The position numbers and the translations under genes are program-made. A stretch of DNA of 64,000 nucleotides from Ipomoea triloba. Taxonomy: Eukaryota > Streptophyta > Magnoliopsida > Solanales > Convolvulaceae. The notes beneath the pieces are model-generated. The model did no database searches. It worked only from the letters and a program-made list of their open reading frames with translations, and was not told the DNA's origin. This document shows, one piece after another, positions 55,752 through 64,000 of the stretch (positions are counted from its first letter, which is position 1; every line of letters starts with the position of its first letter). Location of the stretch: the NCBI RefSeq assembly GCF_003576645.1, contig NC_044917.1:15168735-15232734 (forward strand), given 5' to 3'.

Positions 55752-55756
55752 CCAAT

Positions 55757-56460
55757 CCATACCCACATAAATACACCACAATATATGAAAAAATGCACCA
55801 ATATTGATATGTATATACACCAAAGATGTGCATATAATCCGATAACTACCAACCTCAACAACAACTAAATATACACCACAATGAAACACGAATTACAACA
55901 TACTCCCTAAAAAACCCACAACAACGTCATCACACACCAACATCCAAGACCGCCGAAAAATATTATAACACCATTGGAAAATCGCCATTACGACATAAAC
56001 ACATGCAACAAACCTCCAAACTAAACTAATTATTCCAAAAAACGCTCAACAAATAACAAACAATTCAAACTATCTAAATCAAACAACTAATGAGAGATCA
56101 AGACTATTTAAAAATTAGAACCGGAAAACGCAACATACCAGTCTCCATAGTTCTACGCCCTACGCCGACAACGACAAGCTCCAATTGCAATTTTCTCTGG
56201 CGCGATCTTCTCTAGTTGCGATCTCCTCCCAATTGCGATTAGTATTCCCCGCGTGTTCTTTTCCGCAGTGAAAATTACCAAAACATATGACTTATATACA
56301 TGCATGCACGTAATACATCCACTATAACTACCATAAAGCCCTCACTTAACTAACACGAATTAAATTTCCTAAACGATAATATAGCCCATACATCGTGAGA
56401 TCACTCCAATCCAACGATAGCAATGCAGCCACATGACCGCATGGGATGACCAGGCTGCAA
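55757..56460 (-). other. Upstream region of the MULE, possible end
   Basis: Contains AAAATGCACCA words like the 50-kb array, and on the minus strand a leader-like pyrimidine-rich part near 56150-56270. Near 56395-56460 the words GTGAGATCACTCCAATCCAACG and GCATGGGATGACCAGGCTGC resemble a terminal region, but no matching inverted end was found on the left side. No ORF. Confidence 0.4.
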
Positions 56461-56929
56461 ATGAAAAAAAATCTATGTGTGTGTGTGTGTGTGGTTATTT
56501 AATTTATTGCCTTATTATTTGAATTTGATTTCTAATAGGTATTTAATACCATTTCCTTAAGAGCTGATTTTATTCAAATTCTGAAAGATGGAGATTTATT
56601 GGTAAGGCTAAGGGGTCGTTTACTTCATTTCTCTATTTTTCCTTTTCCAATTTTCTATTTCTCCAATTTTCCATCTCCATTTCTCTAGTTTTTCATTTCT
56701 CCAATTTTCTAATTTAAATTTACAAATTTAATTTTTAAAATAAAAAAAAATCAATACACTAATACTAAATATACAAAAAAATAACAGAAGTCGATAAAAC
56801 AAATTACTAAATAAATTACAACTATTTCAATCATTTTAGTACATAGTTTGAGTACATAATAATAAAAATTAATAATAATAATAATAATAATAATAAGTAA
56901 TAACAATAATTAAAGGGAAAACGCTAAAC

Positions 56930-56973
<44 letters not shown>

Positions 56974-57125
56974 GTCGGGGCTGCTGTTCACAACAAAAAA
57001 AATTGCTGCGAATAGCTGCTACAAACAGCATGAGAATTCTGTTGCAACCAGCGTCTTGCTGGTTGCAACAGAATTTCATTTTAGTTTTTTTTTAAATTTT
57101 TTTATAAAATGTTATTTAATTAATA
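56461..57125. other. AT-rich DNA, MITE fragments and microsatellites
   Basis: (GT)n near 56476-56492, AAGGGGTCGTTTAC near 56610 (a MITE-like end without partner) and (AAT)n near 56870-56896 and 56938-56972. A short hairpin around GTTGCAACCAGC is near 57048-57072. No gene. Confidence 0.5.
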
Positions 57126-57270
57126 GGCTAAAGTGTCATCCCGCATCATGAACCATTCCTGATTATTCATGTCGCACCCTAATATTTCATAAGGTATATT
57201 TCTATCCACAAACCATTAATTTTTTTCCATTTAGCATTTTTAGCAGGTTTCCTACCGATTATAGGTAATA
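57126..57270. mobile_element. Single MULE TIR related to 6909-7659
   Basis: GGCTAAAGTGTCATCCCGC and the following 140 bases match the terminal inverted repeats of the 6909-7659 element. The opposite end was not found, so this is a fragment. Confidence 0.7.
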
Positions 57271-57275
57271 ATTCA

Positions 57276-57519
57276 CTTTTTATTTTTATTTTTTCTGTCT
57301 AGACCTTTGATCATTCTCCATGTCATTGTCCACGTTGGAATAAACGTTATTGCCAGCAAAATATTTAGGGTAAAGATGATACACATGCATGGTGTAGATG
57401 GAAGAAAAACCAAGGATCTTGTTAAGCATTAAAAGGTCTTATGCACTATAAAAGGCACCATATCTCCCGCATAGACATCATCATAGTCTTAACATTATAG
57501 CATTCCTAGCGTAGTAGTA
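57276..57519. other. Promoter-like sequence without a gene
   Basis: CACTATAAAAGGCACC near 57437 resembles a plant TATA box, with an RY-type CATGCATG near 57385. The sequence runs directly into the solo LTR at 57520. Confidence 0.3.
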
Positions 57520-58886
57520 TGTGGTCCTGACTTCTAAAGAAGGGGGGGGGATTTTTTTTTTCTTAATTTTTTTAACTAATCGTTCAAGTGAACCAAATGG
57601 TTACTTCAACATTTTGTAATGAATGTGCACGGTGGAAATATTGTTAAACCTTTTTAATTAGTTTGCATGTAAATTTGTTCTTTTAAAAATATGATTTTCG
57701 TGTGTTTGAGTATGAATATAAGCAGTAAAATAAAGATAGAGATAGAGGTTTTTATAGTGGTTCAGCTAAACCTAGCCTACTCCACTATTCTCCTTAAAAC
57801 TCCTAAGGAGATTTGCACTAATCCTTTAGTAAAAAGAAAATGTCCAAGCCTTGAACATTAAGCCAACCTTGAACTTCTCAGATTTTTCAACTCAACTCCG
57901 AGTTTACTCTGCCTGGCCTCTTTCTACTTCTACCAAGCAGAGTTACAAAGATTTAAAAAAAAATTCTTTGATTCTCCAACTAGAAGACTTGGATTTGGTG
58001 ATGAACTTGATCATCTCCTTTAGGTAGCCCAAGCTTCTAAATCTGGATATAGCTTTTTCGCTTTTAAATTTCTCTCACTGGTCTTGCTTTTAACTTGTTA
58101 AGAACACTTGAATAGCATGTAATTTGTACTTCAAGACTAGCACCTTCTTTAGTCTTAAATGAAGGTATTTATAGGCATCTTGAAAAGGATCCGTTGGAGG
58201 GAAACCCATTTCATATGTCTATTACCAGTGGGTAAATAGCAACGGATTTTCCGGAAAGTAGCTTTATGCCTCAGACTTTCCATTCGTTATACCACTTAAT
58301 TCATGCTGAACATATCTTTTTGTTATGCACAAATGTTTAGGCTTTTTGAAGGAATCTTCATTGGGATGTATACCTAGGATTCTCTTTGCCTTTATCACAT
58401 TCTACTATAAAAGCACTAGTCTTTTAAGGTTTCGAACTGTTAGCTCAGAGAATGTCTCAAACAATTTTTTTTTTCGAATGGTTAATTGACACTATTCGAG
58501 TTAACGTTTTGAACCTTAACACTTTGCTACTTCTTGGTTACGAATGGTTGTCCTTACCATTCGGTATTCTTTTACTCTAAAGGTAGGCCCTTCTACCATT
58601 CGACCTTTACAACCTTTCGGTCTTAAAATCTTATACTCTTCGACTCATCATCTCGAACTCTTCTGATCTTCAATTCTTCGATGTTTTCTCTTGATTGTCC
58701 AAAACGTAACCACTCGGGTTAGTATTCAAACTATTTTGTCTATCCAAAACATAACCTCTCGGGTTAATCATTCAAACTATTCGAATTAGAGAATAGAGCT
58801 CCTAAGTCTAGAAAATGAAATAAAATATGGTACTAAAATTCATATTTTTGGTATCATCAAAATCAAAATAACAAATGTTCCTAACA
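57520..58886 (-). mobile_element. Solo LTR of copia (Sirevirus-like) type
   Basis: On the minus strand it begins TGTTAGGAACATTTG and shows TTGATTTTGATGATACC, as in the LTR at 3710. It has a TATA box CTATAAATACC near 58163-58173 and ends with a C-run then a GGACCACA end at 57520. No primer site or polypurine tract adjoins it. The flanks do not form a clear 5-bp duplication. Confidence 0.75.
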
Positions 58887-59590
58887 ATAATATTTTGGGC
58901 CTAGCGCCCTGAGTAATAAAGTTGCTATTTTTCTACTCCATTGTGTACATCAATACCCAATTTATGGTGGAATCGGTCATGATAAAACCATCAATAATGT
59001 ATCCAAAGTACGTATAAATGTATAATTAGGTTAATTGATTACTATTTTATACTTAAGTTACATAATACTTAACTGTGTACATGACAATTTTGATCAAAAA
59101 ATTAAAGTACAATATTTTTAACACGATATATAATTTAATATTTATTGTTTAGAATGTAAAATTTTATAAATATTAAATTCTTTATTTTTTCACTTTTTAA
59201 AATTCTTTTTTTGATTTCCCAAATAACGAATAGGCCATTCAAAATTTTTAGCCCATTATCAATACGCCCAATTTAACCTTAATAGACTACCCAAAAAAGG
59301 TGTTTTTTCTAATGTCATGAAGAAAGCTGAAAATTTGAAATAATTTGAAGAAAAAAAATGAAAAAATTCATCATTTTAATCGAAATTTCTATTTGTTTAT
59401 TTTCTTATTTTCTGAACAGGTTTCGATGTCTGGGTTATAAAATGTTATTATCTTAGGGCTTCTCTATCAGTAATTTTTGGTGGATTTTTTCACACATAAA
59501 AGAGGATTTTTTCACACATAAAAGAGGAAGATATGAGTTGGAGGAGAGAGAGGAAAAAAAAGAGGAAAAACACATTTGCGACCTAATCTT
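58887..59590. other. AT-rich intergenic DNA
   Basis: No gene or terminal repeat recognised. A 22-bp direct repeat containing TTTTTTCACACATAAAAGAG occurs near 59484-59528. Confidence 0.5.
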
Positions 59591-59946
59591 GGCCTTGTTT
59601 GGTTATTGGCGGATCCGCCAGCGTTTTGACCATCGTTTTGACCACGGTCAAAATGCCGAAAACCCTGTTTGGTTATTGGCGGTTTAGAGCAGCAGATTTG
59701 CTCCAAACCGCCAAGTTGCAAAACGCTGCAAATAGCAGCGTTTTGCTTTGGCGTCACCCTTATAAAAAAATAGACTTTTAAGTTTCGCCCAGCGGTGGCC
59801 GCTGGGCGAAACTTAAGTGAAATTAAAATGGAGCCTTGAGGCTCCTTTTATAGAAGCCTCAAGGCTCCATTCCCCACTTATCCCACCGATGTGGGATACG
59901 TGGGGAAACAAAGGGGAGCCACTGTGCGGCTCCCCTCTCCTCCTCT

Positions 59947-60003
<57 letters not shown>

Positions 60004-60181
60004 ACCCTTTTGGTCATTTTACATGTTAACCGCTAATCTAAACAACTAACTTTACCAAACATCTTTTTACAAACCGCTAATACAATCTGCTGGTCAAACC
60101 CGCTAATACAATCCGTTGTTTGATAACCACTAACATAACCCGTTACCGCTAAACGCTAACCACTGATAACCAAACAAGCCT
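59591..60181. mobile_element. PIF/Harbinger-like MITE, second family
   Basis: Ends GGCCTTGTTTGGTTAT and ATAACCAAACAAGCCT form inverted repeats, with CTT on each side (59588-59590 and 60182-60184). Inside are strong hairpins (GTTTCGCCCAGCGG with its complement at 59782-59812; GGAGCCTTGAGGCTCC region 59831-59872) and a (GT)n run at 59957-60001. No ORF. Confidence 0.65.
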
Positions 60182-60212
60182 CTTGTGTGGGCCCATAATA
60201 TTTAAAAATAAA

Positions 60213-60520
60213 GGAATAAGGTTCAAATTGGCCACTGAACGTAACCTGAAAGTGCAATTAGGCCACTAAACCAAAAAAAAGTGCAATTAGGTCACTAAAC
60301 ACTCCAAATGTATGCAATTTCACCTGATAGCAGGTTACCACCCATTTCATCAGGTTACTTGCTTACGTGGACAATGAATTGATATTTTAAAATAATTTTA
60401 ATAATAAACTATTAAAATAAAAAAATTAAAATAATTTAAAAATTAAAATAATTTAAAATTTAAAAAAAAAACACCATAATAAAGCAAAAATTGTTTTGTG
60501 AAAGAAGTTGACTTTTCGTA

Positions 60521-60575
<55 letters not shown>

Positions 60576-60862
60576 TTGATTCATCCACAGGTTTTTCTAT
60601 TAAGGTGGCAAGTGTATTATTAATGGGAGACGGGGGGAGGGGGTGGCCGCTGCCGCCGGCAGGTTTTTTTTTTTAAATTATTTTTATTTTTTATTTTAAT
60701 AGTTTATTATTAAGCAAGTAACATGATGAAATGCATGGTAACCTGCTATCAGGTGAAATTGCATACATTTGGAGTGTTCAGTGACCTAATTGCACTTTTT
60801 TTGGTTCAGTGGTCTAATTGCACTTTCAGGTTACGTTCAGTGGCTAATTTGAACCTTATTCC
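60213..60862. mobile_element. MULE MITE with long TIRs
   Basis: 650 bp. TIRs of about 155 bp (60213-60370 and 60708-60862, starting GGAATAAGGTTCAAATT) are flanked by a perfect 9-bp duplication AAAAATAAA at 60204-60212 and 60863-60871. The interior is non-coding with an (AAT)n run at 60519-60573. Confidence 0.9.
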
Positions 60863-61279
60863 AAAAATAAATAAATTACTCGCGTTGGTGCGTGTTTTGC
60901 ACACTAAATGTGCCCAACGGGGGTGTATATTATAACATGTTTGGTTGGATGTAGTTTGGGGGGAATTGCAATTCATTGAATTGCAATTCAATGAATTCCC
61001 GAACTACGGAATTGCAATTCCCTCCAAATGGTGAATTGCAATTCATGGGGTGTACCCCATGAATTGAAATTCAGTGGAGAGGAGGGGTAATTTGTTGGTG
61101 TAAATACAATTTTGCCCCTCCTCCCATACCCTTTGTCTTTTATTTTTTTTTTTTAAAAAAAAATTGAAAGAATTATTATTATTATTATTATTATTTTGAA
61201 AGAATTATTATTATTATTATTATTATTTTGAAAGAATTATTATTATTATTATTATTTGAATGAATTATTATTATTATAC

Positions 61280-61327
<48 letters not shown>

Positions 61328-61328
<1 letters not shown>

Positions 61329-62950
61329 TAGTATTTTCACCCGTGCGTTGCACGGATTGAATTTGTTATAATATGTTAAGAATATTTGGATCGATATAAA
61401 ATTATAAAAAGTTATAACATCGAATATTATATAGCGCAATTGATGAAATTGGTTGGATCGATTATGTTTTTTTTTAATGTTTTCTTTGCTTGAATTAGAG
61501 CAAATAATTGTCCAATTACCCAATGCGGTGCACGGATAAGTTTTTTATTATATATTTAGATAATAAAAACAAAGATGAAATTATAAAAAAAAATTCTAAT
61601 ATTGAACGTATACATTTATTTGATTATAAGATTAGTGCAAAAGTATTACTCAATTAATTTAATAATATATGACTTGTTTGTCAACGATTATCTTAAAAAG
61701 ATCAATATGTAATATGACTTATGTAATTATATTATTACTAAAATAAATATAGAAAAATGAGAAATAATTTAATTATACTTATTATCAAAATAAATTCAAA
61801 TTTGAATAATAATTAATAAATTATTTTTTTCTTATAAAATTACACAGATTTTGTTTTCATTGTTCTCACAATTATAATGGTATAATTATTTAATTAATTG
61901 ACTACAATTTTTTTAGCGGAAAAATGAAATAGGAGGATATTACTTTTATATATAGTGAAATGTTTTTGAATGATCCCGTACCAACATATGTTTGGTATAT
62001 CACATGTCATTTTCATTGCACTAACTATACCATCAAATAAAGTAATAACACTAAATTCTTTTACAAAATTATTGAGTTTATAATATAACTCTATATTTAA
62101 TTATTATGTAAATTATATATTAATTTGTAATACCTAATACTAAAATTGTTAATAAGTATACTCATCATTACTCTATACTGTTTTTTCTTTTGCAGGAATG
62201 GTATTATAAAATCAAGCTGTTTGGAAACATTACTTGGGAGTCATGGAGTAGGCACTCCACTGTCTGTTGGTTGACTGTGGAACGTTGATATTCCTGGGAC
62301 AAATAACAACGAATCAATCGAAGACAAAAACAGGCTCCATTAGTGAAAGAAGAAAATTGTTTTCGTTTTGTAGAATTGAAAGAAAATAGGCGCAGCAACA
62401 AAATTTGCAGATTTGACAGTGGGGAGGTCTGGAATAATTGCACCGCGTTTCTCTTTTAAAGTTCGCAGTATATGGTTAGGGATTTATATAAGGTTGTATC
62501 TTATTACGATAGAATTGTAGTATGATAGGAATTGTAATGTAGAATTGTAGTACGATAGGAATTGTAACGTAGAATAATAGTACGATATGAATTGTAATGT
62601 AGAATTGTACAACAAATATGAAAATTGGAAATAATCGCATCCTAAATATTGTAGGACTGTTTTGGGCGGAAAGCTTAAAGTGAGGATTTTGTTTTTATAG
62701 ATAGTATATCTTATATCTTATTACGATAGAATTGTAGTATGATAGGAATTGTAATGTAGAATTGTAGTACGATAGGAAATGTAATGAAGAATAGTAGTAC
62801 GATAAGAATTGTAACGTAGAATTGTACAACAAATAGGAAAATTGGAAATAATCGCATCCTAAATATTGTAGGACTGTTTTGGGCGAGAAGTTTAAAGTGA
62901 GGATTTTGTTTTTATAGATAGTATAGATATAGATATAGATATAGATATAG

Positions 62951-62951
<1 letters not shown>
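61328..62951 (-). mobile_element. Non-autonomous Helitron
   Basis: The minus-strand 3' end has a hairpin CCGTGCAACGCACGG followed about 11 bp later by CTAG and a flanking T, the Helitron terminus. The minus-strand 5' end starts TCTATA...ACTATCTATAAAAACAAA at 62951 and is preceded by A, so insertion was between A and T within the ATT repeat, without target duplication. There is no Rep/helicase. A 220-bp segment is tandemly doubled (62485-62703 and 62706-62925). Confidence 0.7.
62485..62925. repeat. Two tandem ~220-bp copies in the Helitron
   Basis: Both contain ACGATAGAATTGTAGTATGA and AGGACTGTTTTGGGCG and end GTTTTTATAGATAGTAT. They differ at several bases, so the doubling is real. Each copy ends in a Helitron-like 5' terminus. 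Confidence 0.8.
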
Positions 62952-62991
<40 letters not shown>

Positions 62992-63218
62992 TACTACAAC
63001 ATCTACCACAACATAGGGCATTTTAGTTATTTTGTCGCTTCTTACCTTTCAATTCCCTATACTCCTATTTCTGCATACCAAACACTGTAATTTCAATTCT
63101 TACTTTATTCATTAAATTGTAATTTTACCAAATTACAATTCTTTTCCCCCCTAATTCCCACCTCCCAACCAAACGCCTGTAATTTGTTTTTGTTTGCCTC
63201 CATTTCTTAATTCTAATT

Positions 63219-63227
63219 GGCGCGAAA
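63219..63227. promoter_or_regulatory. E2F-like site upstream of MSH2
   Basis: GGCGCGAAA matches the E2F consensus (complement TTTCGCGCC), about 310 bp before the ATG. A second E2F-like TTCCCGCC is at 63395-63402. E2F control of S-phase and repair genes is established in plants; its use here is inferred. Confidence 0.45.
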
Positions 63228-63394
63228 AAACTATTAGAAAACTCCACTTTTGATAATGCTCTTAAAATATCTAGAGTTGAGACCAAAGTATAATTAACAA
63301 GAAATCATAATACTGCATCATAATTCATAACCTGAAAAAGCGTGAGCACACGCGCTTCACTTTGCTCAATATCTGTAAAACCCCGCCATTCTCA

Positions 63395-63402
63395 TTCCCG
63401 CC
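63395..63402. promoter_or_regulatory. Second E2F-like site
   Basis: TTCCCGCC followed by AA, about 135 bp before the ATG, inside the GC-rich part of the proximal promoter. A TATA-like GTATATAG is at about 63444. Confidence 0.4.
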
Positions 63403-63536
63403 AACCCGAAATCCCTCCGTTTTCGATTGCCGTGAATTCATGGGGTATATAGTATAGTGGCCCGACACTGAGCCGAGAGAGATATTCTAAAAAACTCCTC
63501 ATTTTCGATTGAGCAATTTCTTCTTAATCCTTAAAA

Positions 63537-63892
63537 ATGGATGACAAATTTGAGGAACAAAACAAGCTTCCGGAGCTTAAACTCGGTACAACAAAACCCT
63601 AATTTCTTCAATTTCAGTATCATTTATTTCACTTCAGTAATCTAAATGTTGTTCCATCTTTTATTTGTGTTTTTTTTTTTTTAATTTAAATCATAGATGC
63701 CAAGCAAGCTCAAGGGTTTCTCTCATTCTTCAAAACGCTACCCAGTGTAACCGATTTTTTTTTTTTAAATAATTGTTTCATTATTTTTTCCAGTTTTTTA
63801 ATGAGGAAATACTGATAATGCATGTTAATGAGCTTAAATTCATCCTCTCTTTTTCGCAGGACACTAGGGTTGTTCGGTTCTTCGATCGCCGA
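63537..63892 (+). CDS. MSH2: DNA mismatch repair protein MSH2, first three exons
   Basis: Three short exons: 63537-63585, 63697-63746 and 63860-63892, joined by GT...AG introns (63586-63696 and 63747-63859), keeping one frame. They encode about 44 residues, including FEEQNKLPELKL, AKQAQGFLSFFKTLP and DTRVVRFFDR, which I recognise as the N-terminus of plant MSH2 (start of MutS domain I). MSH2 pairs with MSH3, MSH6 or MSH7 to recognise mismatches in the nucleus. The rest lies beyond 64000. Exon 3 is followed by a GTGAGT donor at 63893; reading on would reach a stop, so an intron there is required. The start is the first ATG after a TATA-like box and leader. This is the only clear host gene in the window. 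Confidence 0.88.
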
Positions 63893-64000
63893 GTGAGTGC
63901 TCCTTGCTCAGCATAGGCTTTTGTCTGTATTCCAAGTGTTAATAAATTTTGTGTTACTAAAAGTGTTTAGTTTCTTTTTTTTTTTTTTTTTTTTTTTTGG

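Larger units (their letters stand above)
60936..63179. mobile_element. PIF/Harbinger-like MITE, copy 2, with Helitron inside
   Basis: Ends CATGTTTGGTTGG and CCAACCAAACGCCTG with TAA on both sides (60933-60935 and 63180-63182). It matches 26346-26952 over both end regions. The ATT microsatellite core is split by the Helitron at 61328-62951. Confidence 0.75.

Noticed and set aside
61191..61523. Minus-strand ORF rich in Ile and Asn
   Set aside because: It is a translation of an ATT microsatellite and the Helitron end.

Overview
This is a stretch of nuclear plant DNA, almost certainly from a eudicot. The only ordinary host gene I can support is the 5' end of a MutS-homologue gene, recognisable as MSH2, at the right edge (from 63537). 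Everything else is layered transposable elements: Ty3/gypsy of the Tat and Athila types, Ty1/copia of Sirevirus type, solo LTRs, a LINE, SINE pieces, Mutator-like elements (MULEs), PIF/Harbinger-like MITEs, a CACTA terminus and a Helitron. No tRNA, rRNA or CRISPR was seen. The species cannot be fixed from the sequence; an asterid is a guess.

Layout. 1-6267: 3' part of a Sirevirus-like copia element (decayed extra ORF, polypurine tract, 3' LTR) with a solo LTR inside the LTR. 6268-7726: SINE remnant and a Pack-MULE-like element with a perfect 9-bp target duplication. 7727-22253: a minus-strand Tat element with 555-bp LTRs, 5-bp target duplication ATATG, broken gag-pol, and on the opposite (plus) strand an intact three-exon gene plus a smaller broken ORF. 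22254-27283: CACTA end, LINE remnant, degenerate telomere-like repeats split by a solo LTR, and a PIF-like MITE. 27284-39466: a plus-strand Athila element with target duplication CTTGT. 39467-41052: microsatellites and palindromic MITEs sitting in (AT)n. 41053-48190: a second, internally deleted copia element carrying two nested solo LTRs and a SINE. 48250-56460: remains of a MULE with an Ulp1-like protease pseudogene (plus), a 2.3-kb ATGCACCA-type repeat array and a FAR1-like transposase pseudogene (minus), interrupted by another solo LTR. 56461-63182: MITEs, a copia solo LTR, a MULE MITE and a Helitron nested in a PIF-like MITE. 63183-64000: MSH2 promoter region and first three exons.

The sequence carries clear assembly scars. 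Many unrelated places hold tandem duplications of exactly 42 bp, often advancing by a few bases per copy, as untrimmed overlaps between graph contigs would produce. Two single N bases sit at junctions of near-exact duplications of about 1.55 and 1.88 kb. The Athila 5' LTR is followed by a copy of the DNA that flanks its 3' LTR. Copy numbers in these places should not be read as biology.

Most interesting biologically: the spliced antisense gene inside the Tat element, the MULE pairing a FAR1-like transposase with an Ulp1-like protease, the Pack-MULE-like element, and CGCG-box palindromes kept in several independent solo LTRs.
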